Assembly (NCBI GenBank): GCA_031257955.1
Contig: JAIRNQ010000353.1
Coordinates: 1 to 14,023 of the forward strand
Reading direction: 5' to 3'
Origin: Deltaproteobacteria bacterium
GTDB lineage: Bacteria > Desulfobacterota > Desulfarculia > Adiutricales > Adiutricaceae
Length of the DNA: 14,023 nt
Shown here: in pieces, positions 7,096 to 14,023 of the stretch
Position numbering within the stretch: position 1 is the first letter of the stretch
Layout: each line of letters begins with the position of its first letter
The notes under the pieces: generated by a model
What the model was told of the DNA's origin: nothing
The model's database searches: none
What the model saw: only the letters and a program-made list of their open reading frames with translations
Position numbers and translations under genes: made by a program

Positions 7096-7291
7096 ACTAA
7101 ATCTTGTTGTCCGTTCCGGGAGGGCCGACGGCCGGCTCGGCCAGGGCCGAAGCGGTAAGCCAAAGGCCGACCGGGTGGTTAAAAGGTTTTATACAAATTA
7201 GTAATTTTATCATTCTTTATACAATTAAATTTAGTTAAACTCTTTTCTTTAGGTTTTCTTTATAACCTAAAATGTGCGCTGGGAGGAAAAA
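7096..7291 (+). promoter_or_regulatory. AT-rich region and inverted repeat before dotP
   Basis: From about 7180 the composition switches to AT-rich, as it does before dotH. A perfect 8-bp inverted repeat, TTTAGGTT (7248-7255) and AACCTAAA (7264-7271), separated by 8 bp, lies just before the Shine-Dalgarno sequence GGGAGG (7281-7286). It could be an operator or a leader hairpin. TATACAAT at 7218-7225 could serve as a -10 element, but no good -35 lies 17 bp upstream, so I call no promoter. Confidence 0.45.
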
Positions 7292-8254
7292 ATGACAATC
7301 GTTCAACTTAAATCATTTATCCGTTTGGCTTTAGGCTTAAAGGCCAAGCCGGCCAAAGTCCCCAAGGGTTTTTCGCCCGGGACCGAAGAGTTTGCCCAAA
7401 ACGGTCGCTTGGCTGCCGGTGTGGCCCCGGGAGCCAAGCCGGGCTCGGAGGCAATCGTCTCCGACGGCCCCACGGACCCCCGCGATTTTGTGGGAAACGA
7501 GAGACTCGCGGGAGACGACAAACTCGCGGCGAGCCCCACGGGCCACTGCGGCCTCACGGGAACTTGCGGTCTCAGAACCTGCGGCCTCGCGGGCCCCGAC
7601 GGTTACACGGAAACCCATAGCCAAACCATCACTTGCGGCCGAACGGGCCAGCAAACCAGCTCTAACGAATGGCGCGTATACCGTCCCGCCAAAGGGCTGG
7701 AAGCGCCTTACCGCTTCGGGGTGCCCGAGAGAGACTGGGATAGTGGGGCTTTCTTGAGGGGCGATTACGGCGGCCCTGGCCGTAAAGGGGCTAACGCTTC
7801 AACCGAAATTCCGGTCGCCGGGCCGGATGGCGAACGGGTCCGGGAGAGCCGGATCGGGGCGGGGCGCTTGGCCACCGAGGGCAACGGTGGCCAGGCGAAC
7901 CGTTCGCTTCGGGGCTTGGCCGCCTGGATCTTGGGCCTCTGGGCCGGGGCCAAGGCCACCGGGGCCTGGGCCGTGGGTCTGGGCGGTTTGGGACAAAACG
8001 TGGCCAGTAACCTTAGCGGCATTGCCAAGGCCGTCCAGATGTTTGGCTTCGCCGCCGGGCTGACCTTGGTGGTCATGGGACTTCTGGAACTCTACAACAC
8101 CGGCCGATCCCATGACGCCTCCCTTAAAAGCGGCGTGACCAAGTGCGTGGTCGGGGCGGCCCTTCTGGCCGTGGACGCCATAATATCGACTTTTTCAACC
8201 ACCATCTTCGGCGGAAACGAGTCCGGGGTTGGCCTTGGGGGTTTGGGACTGTGA
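7292..8254 (+). CDS. icmD: DotP/IcmD-like inner-membrane component with long N-terminal extension
   Basis: The C-terminal ~115 residues (206-320) resemble DotP/IcmD (IncI TraR), a small inner-membrane protein: a hydrophobic segment, GLGGLGQNVASNLSGIAKAV, a second membrane segment at ~248-268, and a third at ~281-300 ending in STTIFGG. IcmD proteins are normally about 130 residues. Here a hydrophilic, low-complexity N terminus of about 205 residues is added, with a cysteine-rich stretch of CGL repeats near 85-105. I place the start at ATG 7292, five bases after GGGAGG, rather than at the in-frame GTG six codons earlier (7274), which overlaps the Shine-Dalgarno sequence. The stop codon overlaps the dotI start by four bases, so translation is probably coupled. 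Confidence 0.75.
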   Translation: MTIVQLKSFIRLALGLKAKPAKVPKGFSPGTEEFAQNGRLAAGVAPGAKPGSEAIVSDGPTDPRDFVGNERLAGDDKLAASPTGHCGLTGTCGLRTCGLAGPDGYTETHSQTITCGRTGQQTSSNEWRVYRPAKGLEAPYRFGVPERDWDSGAFLRGDYGGPGRKGANASTEIPVAGPDGERVRESRIGAGRLATEGNGGQANRSLRGLAAWILGLWAGAKATGAWAVGLGGLGQNVASNLSGIAKAVQMFGFAAGLTLVVMGLLELYNTGRSHDASLKSGVTKCVVGAALLAVDAIISTFSTTIFGGNESGVGLGGLGL

Positions 8255-11200
8255 CGCAAAACTTCAATACGGAAAAGCTTAAAGCCATTGAGGGCGCGCC
8301 GACGGAAGTGGACGGACTAACCTTGGATGCCCTCTTGGCGGCCAAGGCCCCAACGGCCACCAAAAGATCGGTCGCCCCCAAGGCCACCAAAGCGCCCAAA
8401 ACGCCGGCTGCCCCAAAAACCGGACGGTCCGCCAAGGCCACCGAAATATCAAGCCCAAAAGCCCCAACCCTCTCCGACCCCGGGGCCTACGAACAAAAGC
8501 TCTTTGAGGAGATAAGGGACTTCGGTAACCCCAAAACCCTGGCCCCTAAACCCGATTACTTCAATGGGTCGGCCCAAAAACCCGATACCCATAGACTCGA
8601 TACCCATGAACCCGCGATCCATGGACCGATGGCCCATAGATCCGTTGCCCATGGACCCGTGGCCCATGGATCCGTGGCCCAAAAACCGATGAACCAAGAC
8701 TCGGCGAACTATGGACCGGTTACCCAAGAATCGGCTAACTATGGACCGGTGGGCCAAGACTCGGTGAACTGCGCTACGGTGGCCAAGGGACCGGTTCGCG
8801 ACGGTTCCTGGTCGGCCAGAGGCGTCTGGGACGACAAACTGGGACTCATGGTATCAAAGGAACCCTTTTTGTTTACGGCTAACGGACCGGCTTTGGAAGT
8901 CGATGGCCCCCCCGAGCCGGCAGGCCCGCCGAAAAGGTCCAGGAACAACGAAAACCGTTCACCTAAAGGATTGCCGCCTCGCTTAAAAACCATCGATCCG
9001 GAAGCGCGGGCGGCCATGGACAAGTATTATGCCGAAGCGGTTAAACCCGACCGCAATAACCGGGAAACTGACCCAGCCCAACCCAATCAAGCCAAGACTG
9101 GCCTGGCCCAACCTAAACCAATCCAGCCCGGCCTATCCCAGCCCGGCCTATCCCTTCCCGATTTGGCCCAGCCCGGCCTATCCCAGTCCAGTTTTGCCAA
9201 CGTGACCAACTTGGCCCCTTTGGCCGGCGGCCAAGGGGAGGCCCAAGCCAAGATCCACACTCTGCCCCAAACTAGGCCTCCGGCTCAGGTAATGGCCCCG
9301 GAGGGGGACATGACGCCAACTAAAAAACCGACAAGAACCTCGATAAGGACCGCGACAAGGACGCCGACGAGGGCGCCCGCCACCCCGCCGACCTGGGCCG
9401 CGACCCCAGAACTGGAAGCGACTCGGGCCAATACGGCGCCCATCGCGCCCGCCGCCCCGCCGACCTGGGCCGCGACACCAGAACTGGAGGCGACTCGGGC
9501 CAATACGCCGCCCATCGCGCCGCCTAAGACGCCTAGAAGGGCCCGGCCCAAGACGCCGCCCAGGACCCCCGCCAATAATGGGCCTACCGAGACGCCTTAC
9601 GAGGCACCCGGCCAAACGTCGCGAGGGGCCATACCCCCGTTACGGGAGCTGGGAGCGGCCAGAGGCCAAGCGGTAACCCGGGACATGGCTTCGGCTCTGG
9701 TGCCGGACATGGCACCGGCTCAGGCTCGAGACATGACACCGACAAAGGGCCCGGCCAATGTACCGACTTTTGCGCCGGATCTGGGACCGGCCCGGGGCCC
9801 AGGCCTTTCCCGCCTGGAGAACTCGACCCTTCCGGGGTTGGCGAAGCCTTTGGCGCCCCCAAGCGCCCCGGATCGGGGCGATCCCGGGGATAACCGGGAC
9901 AGCCAGAAGTGGGGTTGGGATTACGTGGATGACTATTACGGCTTGAACCAAATACCGGATCTACCCATCCCGGACGTAACTCGGGCCCGCCCAACCCCAA
10001 GCCCGTCGCCTGAAAGGCCCTCACCGGATCGCCTACCCGATGGGCGGGATTACTCCGCCCGGTTCGAGGATGTCCACAAGAATGTTTATGGGGCGTCTCT
10101 TCTCCCGTCCGAAGATGGACCCGCCGCCAGGGAGATGGAAGACGGGGCCAAGGCGCCCCAGGCTAAGGTAGAGGCTAGAGCCAAGAAAGGGCGCGCCCAG
10201 ACCAAGGACCAGAACGTCATCATCGAGGAATATTTTGGCCCCCAAAAATGGGATGGCCAAGACTGGGACGGCCAAGATAGTGATGGCCAAGACTGGAACG
10301 ACCAAGGCTGGGATGGCCAAGATTGTGACGACCAAGGTTGGGACACCCAAGGTAGGGTGAGCGGCCAGGCCAATGGAGGCCAATGGTCGGGAGATCGCGG
10401 TAATGGCGACATAACCTTGGGCCCCGGAAAGTCCGTTCCCAATGCCCAGGGCGACGATTCGGGGACAGCGCCACCACAGGCCATACGGTGGCCCTCGGAA
10501 CCCAGATATGCCAAGCCCCCGGACATAGACATAATAAAGGCTGCCCGGTTTGTCGATGATTTGAACGTAAACGGCCACCAGTATTTTGACACCAATATTA
10601 CCCAAATCGTCGCGCCCGAAACGGAGGGCGAAAAATTCCAACAATGGCGCAAAAGGGTCGCGGTCGGGGACACCGACACCGCCCGGGCCGAGAAAGAACG
10701 CCAAAACAGGCTCAAGAACGGACCCGAGCGCGGGAACGGGAACGAAAATGGGGCCAAGAACGGACCCGAGCGCGGGAACGAAAACGGGCCCAAGAACGTG
10801 CCCGAAATCGGGAACGAAAATGGGCCCGAGGATGGAAACGATAATTGGGATGAGGGCTTGGGGGACGACTTTGGGCTCGACGAGAACCAACCAAGTCAGT
10901 ATCTGGCGCCCGAATCGACCAATTCCCTTTGGCATACCGCTTTCAACAAGGACTTTCCCCAGAAAATGGGCCCCGGCGAAAGCCCGGCCGCCCCGGCGCC
11001 CGCGACGCTTGGGCAAAATCGGGATCGTTTCCAGCCCGGCGAGAGTCTGTCTTTGGCCAAAGATTACGGCGGGACGGGCTGGGATAGCCAAAAACCCGCC
11101 GCCGATTCGGCCCAGGTCGCGAGTCTGGTTATGGGCCATAGCCAGGGCGATTATTCGGACGATTGGCCGGAGGACGGTTCTGGCGATTACCCGGACGACG

Positions 11201-12192
11201 ATTCGGACGACGGTTCTGGCGATTACACGGACGACGATTCGGACGATTGCCCGGACGACGAATCGGGCGAGGGTTCGGACGATTGCCCGGGCGACGAATC
11301 GGTCGACGGTTCTGGCGACTGGCCGGGCGATGGTTCTGGCGACTGGCCGGGCGACGATTCTGGCGATTGGCCGGGCTACGATTCGAGCCGCGATTTGGAC
11401 GGTTGTCCGGACAACGATTTGGGCAATCGCTCGGACGATGAATCGGCCAACGATTCGGGCGACGATTCGGACGGTCGCCCGGAAGAAGAATTTGAAGATA
11501 CCCAGAAGGCTGCCCTATCTCGCGCTTTGGCCGAGACTTCGTCCTCGGCGGAAGACGGGGACGAAGGGCCGCATGGGGCCGAGTTGGTCATCGAGTCCAG
11601 GGACTGGTATTTGGGCCAGAACCTGAGGCTCTTTAGGGTACTTTTCTTTCTGTGCCCGATCCTCCTCATTAGCCTGGGCATTGACGCCTGGCAGACGGTT
11701 TTTAGGCCCGAGCCGAAGTATTTCGCCGTGACCGGCGATCTGCGGGTCATGGAAATGCCGCCTTTGTCCGAGCCGGCCATAGAGAACCGATCCTTAGGCA
11801 ACTGGGCCGGCGACGTGGTGGTTAGGGCCATGTCGATTAACTTTTTGACTTGGCGCCAAAGCCTTTCGGATCTCCGGACCGAGTTCACCGACGAGGGCTA
11901 CGAAAGTTTTTTGGAGTCGCTAAAAAGCGGCGGCCATTTGGAGAAGATCATAAAAGAGCGCCTTTCCCTCTCTTGTCTCGTCAGCGGCGCCCCGGTCATC
12001 ACCGCCAGCGGAAACAGGGAAGGGGTCATGACCTGGAAACTGGAAATGCCCTTGGTCGTCTCCTACGAGTCCTCCGACGGGGTGGTGGCCACCCAAAAGC
12101 TCCTGGCCGAGGTGGTGGTCCAAAGGACCTTGCCTAACCTTAACCCCAAGGGCGTGGTCATCAAGCAGATAATCTTGTCTAAGGCTGGCTGA
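8251..12192 (+). CDS. dotI: DotI/IcmL with a giant low-complexity N-terminal extension
   Basis: DotI (IcmL; TraM in IncI) is an inner-membrane protein with a VirB8-like periplasmic domain. The last ~190 of 1,313 residues are typical: a membrane segment at about 1130-1149 (RVLFFLCPILLISLGI), then YFAVTGDLRVMEMPPLSEP, NWAGDVVVRAMSINFLTWRQ and a C-terminal block containing RLSLSCLVSGAPVI and KGVVIKQIIL. Legionella DotI is about 210 residues in total. Residues 1 to ~1120 are predicted disordered and cytoplasmic: Pro/Ala/Lys-rich at first, then several tandem repeats, ending in an Asp/Ser-rich tract directly before the membrane segment. The GTG start at 8251 lies in a GTGA overlap with the dotP stop; the longer frame from 8143 would run 111 bp into dotP and is rejected. 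No stop or frameshift separates extension and domain. The family call is firm; the role of the extension is unknown. Confidence 0.88.
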   Translation: MTQNFNTEKLKAIEGAPTEVDGLTLDALLAAKAPTATKRSVAPKATKAPKTPAAPKTGRSAKATEISSPKAPTLSDPGAYEQKLFEEIRDFGNPKTLAPKPDYFNGSAQKPDTHRLDTHEPAIHGPMAHRSVAHGPVAHGSVAQKPMNQDSANYGPVTQESANYGPVGQDSVNCATVAKGPVRDGSWSARGVWDDKLGLMVSKEPFLFTANGPALEVDGPPEPAGPPKRSRNNENRSPKGLPPRLKTIDPEARAAMDKYYAEAVKPDRNNRETDPAQPNQAKTGLAQPKPIQPGLSQPGLSLPDLAQPGLSQSSFANVTNLAPLAGGQGEAQAKIHTLPQTRPPAQVMAPEGDMTPTKKPTRTSIRTATRTPTRAPATPPTWAATPELEATRANTAPIAPAAPPTWAATPELEATRANTPPIAPPKTPRRARPKTPPRTPANNGPTETPYEAPGQTSRGAIPPLRELGAARGQAVTRDMASALVPDMAPAQARDMTPTKGPANVPTFAPDLGPARGPGLSRLENSTLPGLAKPLAPPSAPDRGDPGDNRDSQKWGWDYVDDYYGLNQIPDLPIPDVTRARPTPSPSPERPSPDRLPDGRDYSARFEDVHKNVYGASLLPSEDGPAAREMEDGAKAPQAKVEARAKKGRAQTKDQNVIIEEYFGPQKWDGQDWDGQDSDGQDWNDQGWDGQDCDDQGWDTQGRVSGQANGGQWSGDRGNGDITLGPGKSVPNAQGDDSGTAPPQAIRWPSEPRYAKPPDIDIIKAARFVDDLNVNGHQYFDTNITQIVAPETEGEKFQQWRKRVAVGDTDTARAEKERQNRLKNGPERGNGNENGAKNGPERGNENGPKNVPEIGNENGPEDGNDNWDEGLGDDFGLDENQPSQYLAPESTNSLWHTAFNKDFPQKMGPGESPAAPAPATLGQNRDRFQPGESLSLAKDYGGTGWDSQKPAADSAQVASLVMGHSQGDYSDDWPEDGSGDYPDDDSDDGSGDYTDDDSDDCPDDESGEGSDDCPGDESVDGSGDWPGDGSGDWPGDDSGDWPGYDSSRDLDGCPDNDLGNRSDDESANDSGDDSDGRPEEEFEDTQKAALSRALAETSSSAEDGDEGPHGAELVIESRDWYLGQNLRLFRVLFFLCPILLISLGIDAWQTVFRPEPKYFAVTGDLRVMEMPPLSEPAIENRSLGNWAGDVVVRAMSINFLTWRQSLSDLRTEFTDEGYESFLESLKSGGHLEKIIKERLSLSCLVSGAPVITASGNREGVMTWKLEMPLVVSYESSDGVVATQKLLAEVVVQRTLPNLNPKGVVIKQIILSKAG
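8587..8800. repeat. Short repeats in dotI encoding AHGPV/ANYGPV units
   Basis: Imperfect 15-18-bp units encode five- to seven-residue blocks such as AHRSV, AHGPV, AHGSV, then QDSANYGPV, QESANYGPV and QDSVN. The units keep the frame. They lie at about residues 113-183 of the DotI extension. Confidence 0.75.
9373..9516. repeat. 72-bp tandem duplication in dotI
   Basis: Two 72-bp units (9373-9444 and 9445-9516) encode 24-residue blocks sharing PPTWAATPELEATRANT, at residues ~375-422. Only a few bases differ. The complementary strand is also open here, as a by-product of the repeat. Confidence 0.92.
10249..10353. repeat. 15-bp repeat in dotI encoding WDGQD units, seven copies
   Basis: Seven 15-bp units encode WDGQD, WDGQD, SDGQD, WNDQG, WDGQD, CDDQG and WDTQG (residues 667-701). 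Regularly spaced tryptophans in an acidic, glutamine-rich background are unusual and would give an aromatic sticker-and-spacer pattern. Confidence 0.93.
10714..10835. repeat. Asn/Gly-rich repeat in dotI
   Basis: Related 36- to 42-bp units start at 10714, 10756 and 10792 and encode NGPERGNGNENGAK-type blocks. The sequence is rich in Asn, Gly and Glu and lies at residues ~822-862. Confidence 0.8.
11152..11490. repeat. Asp/Ser-rich repeat tract in dotI
   Basis: About 110 residues (968-1080) are built from units such as DGSGDYPDDDSDD and DGSGDWPGD, encoded by GAC, GAT and TCG/TCT codons in short repeats of mixed length. The tract is extremely acidic and lies about 50 residues before the membrane segment, thus on the cytoplasmic side by known DotI topology. 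Confidence 0.9.
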
Positions 12193-12202
12193 AGGGCCAG
12201 CC
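12183..12202 (+). other. Hairpin overlapping the dotI stop codon
   Basis: GGCTGGC (12183-12189) and GCCAGCC (12196-12202) form a perfect 7-bp stem with a six-base loop that contains the TGA stop (12190-12192). It is followed by AAAAGG, not a T-run, so it is unlikely to be an intrinsic terminator by itself. Confidence 0.5.
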
Positions 12203-12242
12203 AAAAGGCCGAATTGGTGGGCCTATTGGTCAACCCGTTTAA

Positions 12243-12361
12243 CCGTTTCAGTTTCAAGGCGTTTGGCGCCTTTCGCTTTCGACGTTTCGGCGATAGGGGG
12301 CGAGGTCCGTTTCAATTTCAAGGCGTTTGGCGCCTTTCGCTTTCGACATTTCGGCCATAGG
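12243..12361. repeat. 55-bp direct repeat, period 64 bp, with internal hairpin
   Basis: 12243-12297 and 12307-12361 are near-identical (three or so differences), with a 9-bp spacer. Each has the perfect small hairpin AAGGCG-TTTGG-CGCCTT followed by TCGCTTTCGAC. Two similar hairpins in a non-coding gap suggest a binding site or RNA element, but simple duplication explains them equally well. Confidence 0.88.
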
Positions 12362-12642
12362 CGGCGCGGACCCTTCCCCCCCGGCCTCAGTCCGATGCGA
12401 GGGCAATGGCGCCAACCAGGGCATATGGCTACCATCGGCCATGAACGGGAGGTGAGGCAAAGACACAGTTTTAAAACCCCATGCGGCCGCGTTGGGAGGG
12501 ACAAATCCTAAAAACGACCCGCGTGAAAAGATTCTGGTTGGAAAAAAAAGCCGGGGACCGGAGGCAAAAAACCCTTTCAAGGCCGGGCCAAACATCGGCC
12601 GCCGGATCGAGGGTTTTGCCGGTCCCCACCCAGAGGGCCCTG

Positions 12643-12686
12643 GCCCCCCCGCCCGGAGGGGCCTGCCCCCCCGCCCGGAGGGGCCT
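12643..12686. repeat. 22-bp C/G-rich tandem duplication
   Basis: CCCCCCCGCCCGGAGGGGCCT-like units, with GCCCGGAGGGGCCTG at 12651 and 12673, repeat with a period of 22 bp. Each can fold as a CCCC/GGGG stem. Confidence 0.8.
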
Positions 12687-12707
12687 GGCCCCAAGGGATG
12701 GGCCGCT

Positions 12708-12728
12708 TACGGGGACGGATTCCCCGTA
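12708..12728 (+). other. Perfect 8-bp hairpin in the dotI-dotO gap
   Basis: TACGGGGA (12708-12715), loop CGGAT, TCCCCGTA (12721-12728). No T-run follows. Its function is unknown. Confidence 0.5.
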
Positions 12729-12790
12729 GCGGGGAGAGTCGGTGACTTGCGGTTTTACCGTCTTATCGTTTTTCATTTTTTTCATTACTG

Positions 12791-12810
12791 CGGACGCCCA
12801 AGGGCGTCCG
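12791..12810 (+). promoter_or_regulatory. Hairpin abutting the dotO ribosome-binding site
   Basis: CGGACGCCC (12791-12799) and GGGCGTCCG (12802-12810) are perfect 9-bp complements. The practical fold is 8 bp with loop CAAG. The stem ends two bases before the Shine-Dalgarno sequence GGAGG (12813-12817), so a stable stem here could affect ribosome access, or shield the message 5' end after processing. Confidence 0.55.
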
Positions 12811-12822
12811 GCGGAGGCTAAG

Positions 12823-14023
12823 GTGGGATTATTTTCGGCGTTCAACGGCTTGAGCCACGCCCTGTTTCAGCTTCTTGGCGGGCCGGCCGGTAGCTATTGC
12901 CGGCTGGAGACGGCGGACGATCCGCTGACCTTGGTGGCCGACGACGGCTCGCTTATCGGGGCGGTGGGGGTCTCGGGCTCTTTGGCCCTGGCCTCGGAGG
13001 AAGATCTGGAGGCCATCTCCGAAACTTTGGCCGAAAAGACCCGGTCGCTTTTCGATCGGCCCGGCCACGCCCTTTCCATGGTCTTCGACCACGACCCCGG
13101 CGGGGCCGGAAGGGAGATCGCCGAAAACCTCCGTCCCTCTCGCGTCTCGGCCGGGGAGTGTTCCCTGGCCCTGGGCGGGGTCCTGGACGGCTGGGAGGCG
13201 AGCTTGGCCCAGACCACCGGATCCGAGAGCCTGACGCTGGTTCTTTGGACCAGGCCCACGCTTCTGGCCGATCTGGCCAGGCGCGAGGCGATCCGGGAGA
13301 CCATGGCCGGCTTGGGAAAACCGACAAAGGGCCGCCAAACCGAGGGCCGGGCCGTGGCCGCCCTTAGAAGCGCCCATCGCGCCGCCCGGGAACTGCTTTT
13401 GGGGGCGCTGGTTTCGGCCGGCCTTTTGGGCCGGGTCCTCACGGCCAAGGAGATCTGCCGCCTGATGAGGCTGGCCTTGGATCCCAACCTGACCGGGGAG
13501 GATTTTGCCCCGCTCCTTCCGGGCGATCCCCGGCCCTACCTCTTGCCCGACCCGGGTGGGGATCCGCAATCCAGCCTCCTCTATCCTTCACTGGCCTCGC
13601 AGATCTTCCCCGGGGAGGCCAAGGTGGTCGATCGTTCCATGGTCCTGGTCGGACAGAGGCTCCACGCCCCCTTTCTGATGGCCGTGCCGCCCAGAACCCC
13701 CAGGCCCTTCTCGGAACTTAGAAGGGCCTTGGCCGCCGGCCGGCCCCAGGACCCCCTAAGGACGCTCGTCGCCCTTAGCCCCGACGGGCTTTCCGGCAAA
13801 AGCCTCCAAAGCGCCTTGGCCTCGATTCTGGGTTTTTCCTCGGCCGACAACAAGGCCTTGGTTTCGGCTTTGGCCGGGCTTAAACGGATGTCCGAAAGGG
13901 GCGAAATCGTGGCCGGCCTCTCCATGGCCTTTGACACTTACGTCGATTTGGCCGAACACGGGCGCCTGCCCGAAGCGGCCAAAGCCCTCCGGGGACGCCT
14001 GGCCCGGTTGGCCCGGGTGGTCT
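12823..14023 (+). CDS. dotO: DotO/IcmB, VirB4-like ATPase, N-terminal part only
   Basis: DotO (IcmB) is the large VirB4-like ATPase at the cytoplasmic base of type IVB systems. About 400 codons are open from the GTG at 12823 to the window end without a stop. The start follows GGAGG (12813-12817) with five bases between, and an in-frame TAG at 12727 limits extension upstream. Family-like blocks are in the last third: LHAPFLMAVPPRTPRPFSEL, then ASILGFSSADNKALVSAL and IVAGLSMAFDTY. The Walker A and B motifs would lie further on, outside the window, so the ATPase call rests on the N-terminal domain. Family members have about 1,000 residues, so well over half is missing. Low-complexity insertions are not obvious, unlike in the neighbouring proteins. 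Confidence 0.82.
   Translation, partial: MGLFSAFNGLSHALFQLLGGPAGSYCRLETADDPLTLVADDGSLIGAVGVSGSLALASEEDLEAISETLAEKTRSLFDRPGHALSMVFDHDPGGAGREIAENLRPSRVSAGECSLALGGVLDGWEASLAQTTGSESLTLVLWTRPTLLADLARREAIRETMAGLGKPTKGRQTEGRAVAALRSAHRAARELLLGALVSAGLLGRVLTAKEICRLMRLALDPNLTGEDFAPLLPGDPRPYLLPDPGGDPQSSLLYPSLASQIFPGEAKVVDRSMVLVGQRLHAPFLMAVPPRTPRPFSELRRALAAGRPQDPLRTLVALSPDGLSGKSLQSALASILGFSSADNKALVSALAGLKRMSERGEIVAGLSMAFDTYVDLAEHGRLPEAAKALRGRLARLARVV

Larger units (their letters stand above)
12203..12822. other. 620-bp gap between dotI and dotO
   Basis: No gene is supported in this gap. It contains the 64-bp-period repeat (12243-12361), a C-rich 22-bp repeat (12643-12686), two hairpins (12708-12728 and 12791-12810) and T-rich DNA near 12750-12785. 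The usual gene between icmD and icmB, dotN/icmJ, is absent and I see no remnant of it. Open frames on both strands here are short, low complexity and have no recognisable product. Confidence 0.6.

Noticed and set aside
10033..11139. 368-codon minus-strand open frame within dotI
   Set aside because: It is the complement of the dotI repeats and its hydrophobic periodicity follows from them. The plus strand has the conserved DotI domain.
10586..11626. 346-codon plus-strand frame with TRTTIRT-type repeats
   Set aside because: It is a frame-shifted reading of the Asp/Ser repeats of dotI, with no ribosome-binding site.
12829..13569. 246-codon minus-strand open frame
   Set aside because: It lies opposite the DotO N terminus, which has a Shine-Dalgarno sequence and family motifs on the plus strand.

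Overview
The window carries the core of a type IVB (Dot/Icm, IncI-like) secretion system. All supported genes are on the plus strand, in the order dotH/icmK (2581-4851), dotG/icmE (5174-6310), a dotE/icmC-like gene (6519-7025), a dotP/icmD-like gene (7292-8254), dotI/icmL (8251-12192) and the start of dotO/icmB (12823 to the window end). The calls rest on remembered family motifs; no database search was run. A type IVB system with inner- and outer-membrane core parts implies a Gram-negative bacterium. The DNA is GC-rich with sharp AT-rich islands in front of dotH and dotP. A host-associated proteobacterium or Desulfobacterota member is plausible, but the sequence does not settle the taxon.

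Layout. Positions 1-922 hold no gene I can support: a pair of 16-bp direct repeats, a 22-bp triplet repeat and a long AT-rich stretch. Positions 923-1845 and 1846-about 2870 are two diverged copies of one segment holding a promoter, a long leader and the 5' end of dotH. The first copy is a truncated relic; the second leads into the real gene. The secretion genes follow. Each is introduced by a clear Shine-Dalgarno sequence except dotI, which overlaps dotP by four bases (GTGA). The 630-bp gap between dotI and dotO holds tandem repeats and hairpins, one of them directly in front of the dotO ribosome-binding site.

How the genes work together. In the known system DotH and DotG belong to the envelope-spanning core complex, DotE, DotP and DotI are inner-membrane parts, and DotO is the VirB4-like cytoplasmic ATPase. 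Compared with the Legionella order (icmL-K-E-G-C-D-J-B), dotF/icmG and dotN/icmJ are missing from their usual places and dotI has moved between dotP and dotO.

Two things stand out. First, three components carry very large low-complexity extensions: about 430 residues in DotH, about 205 at the DotP N terminus and about 1,120 at the DotI N terminus. DotG, which is long and repeat-rich in Legionella, is short here. Second, nearly every gap, and several stop codons, are embedded in tandem duplications with units of 9, 15, 22, 36, 64, 70 and 923 bp, so the locus looks shaped by repeated slippage and tandem duplication.
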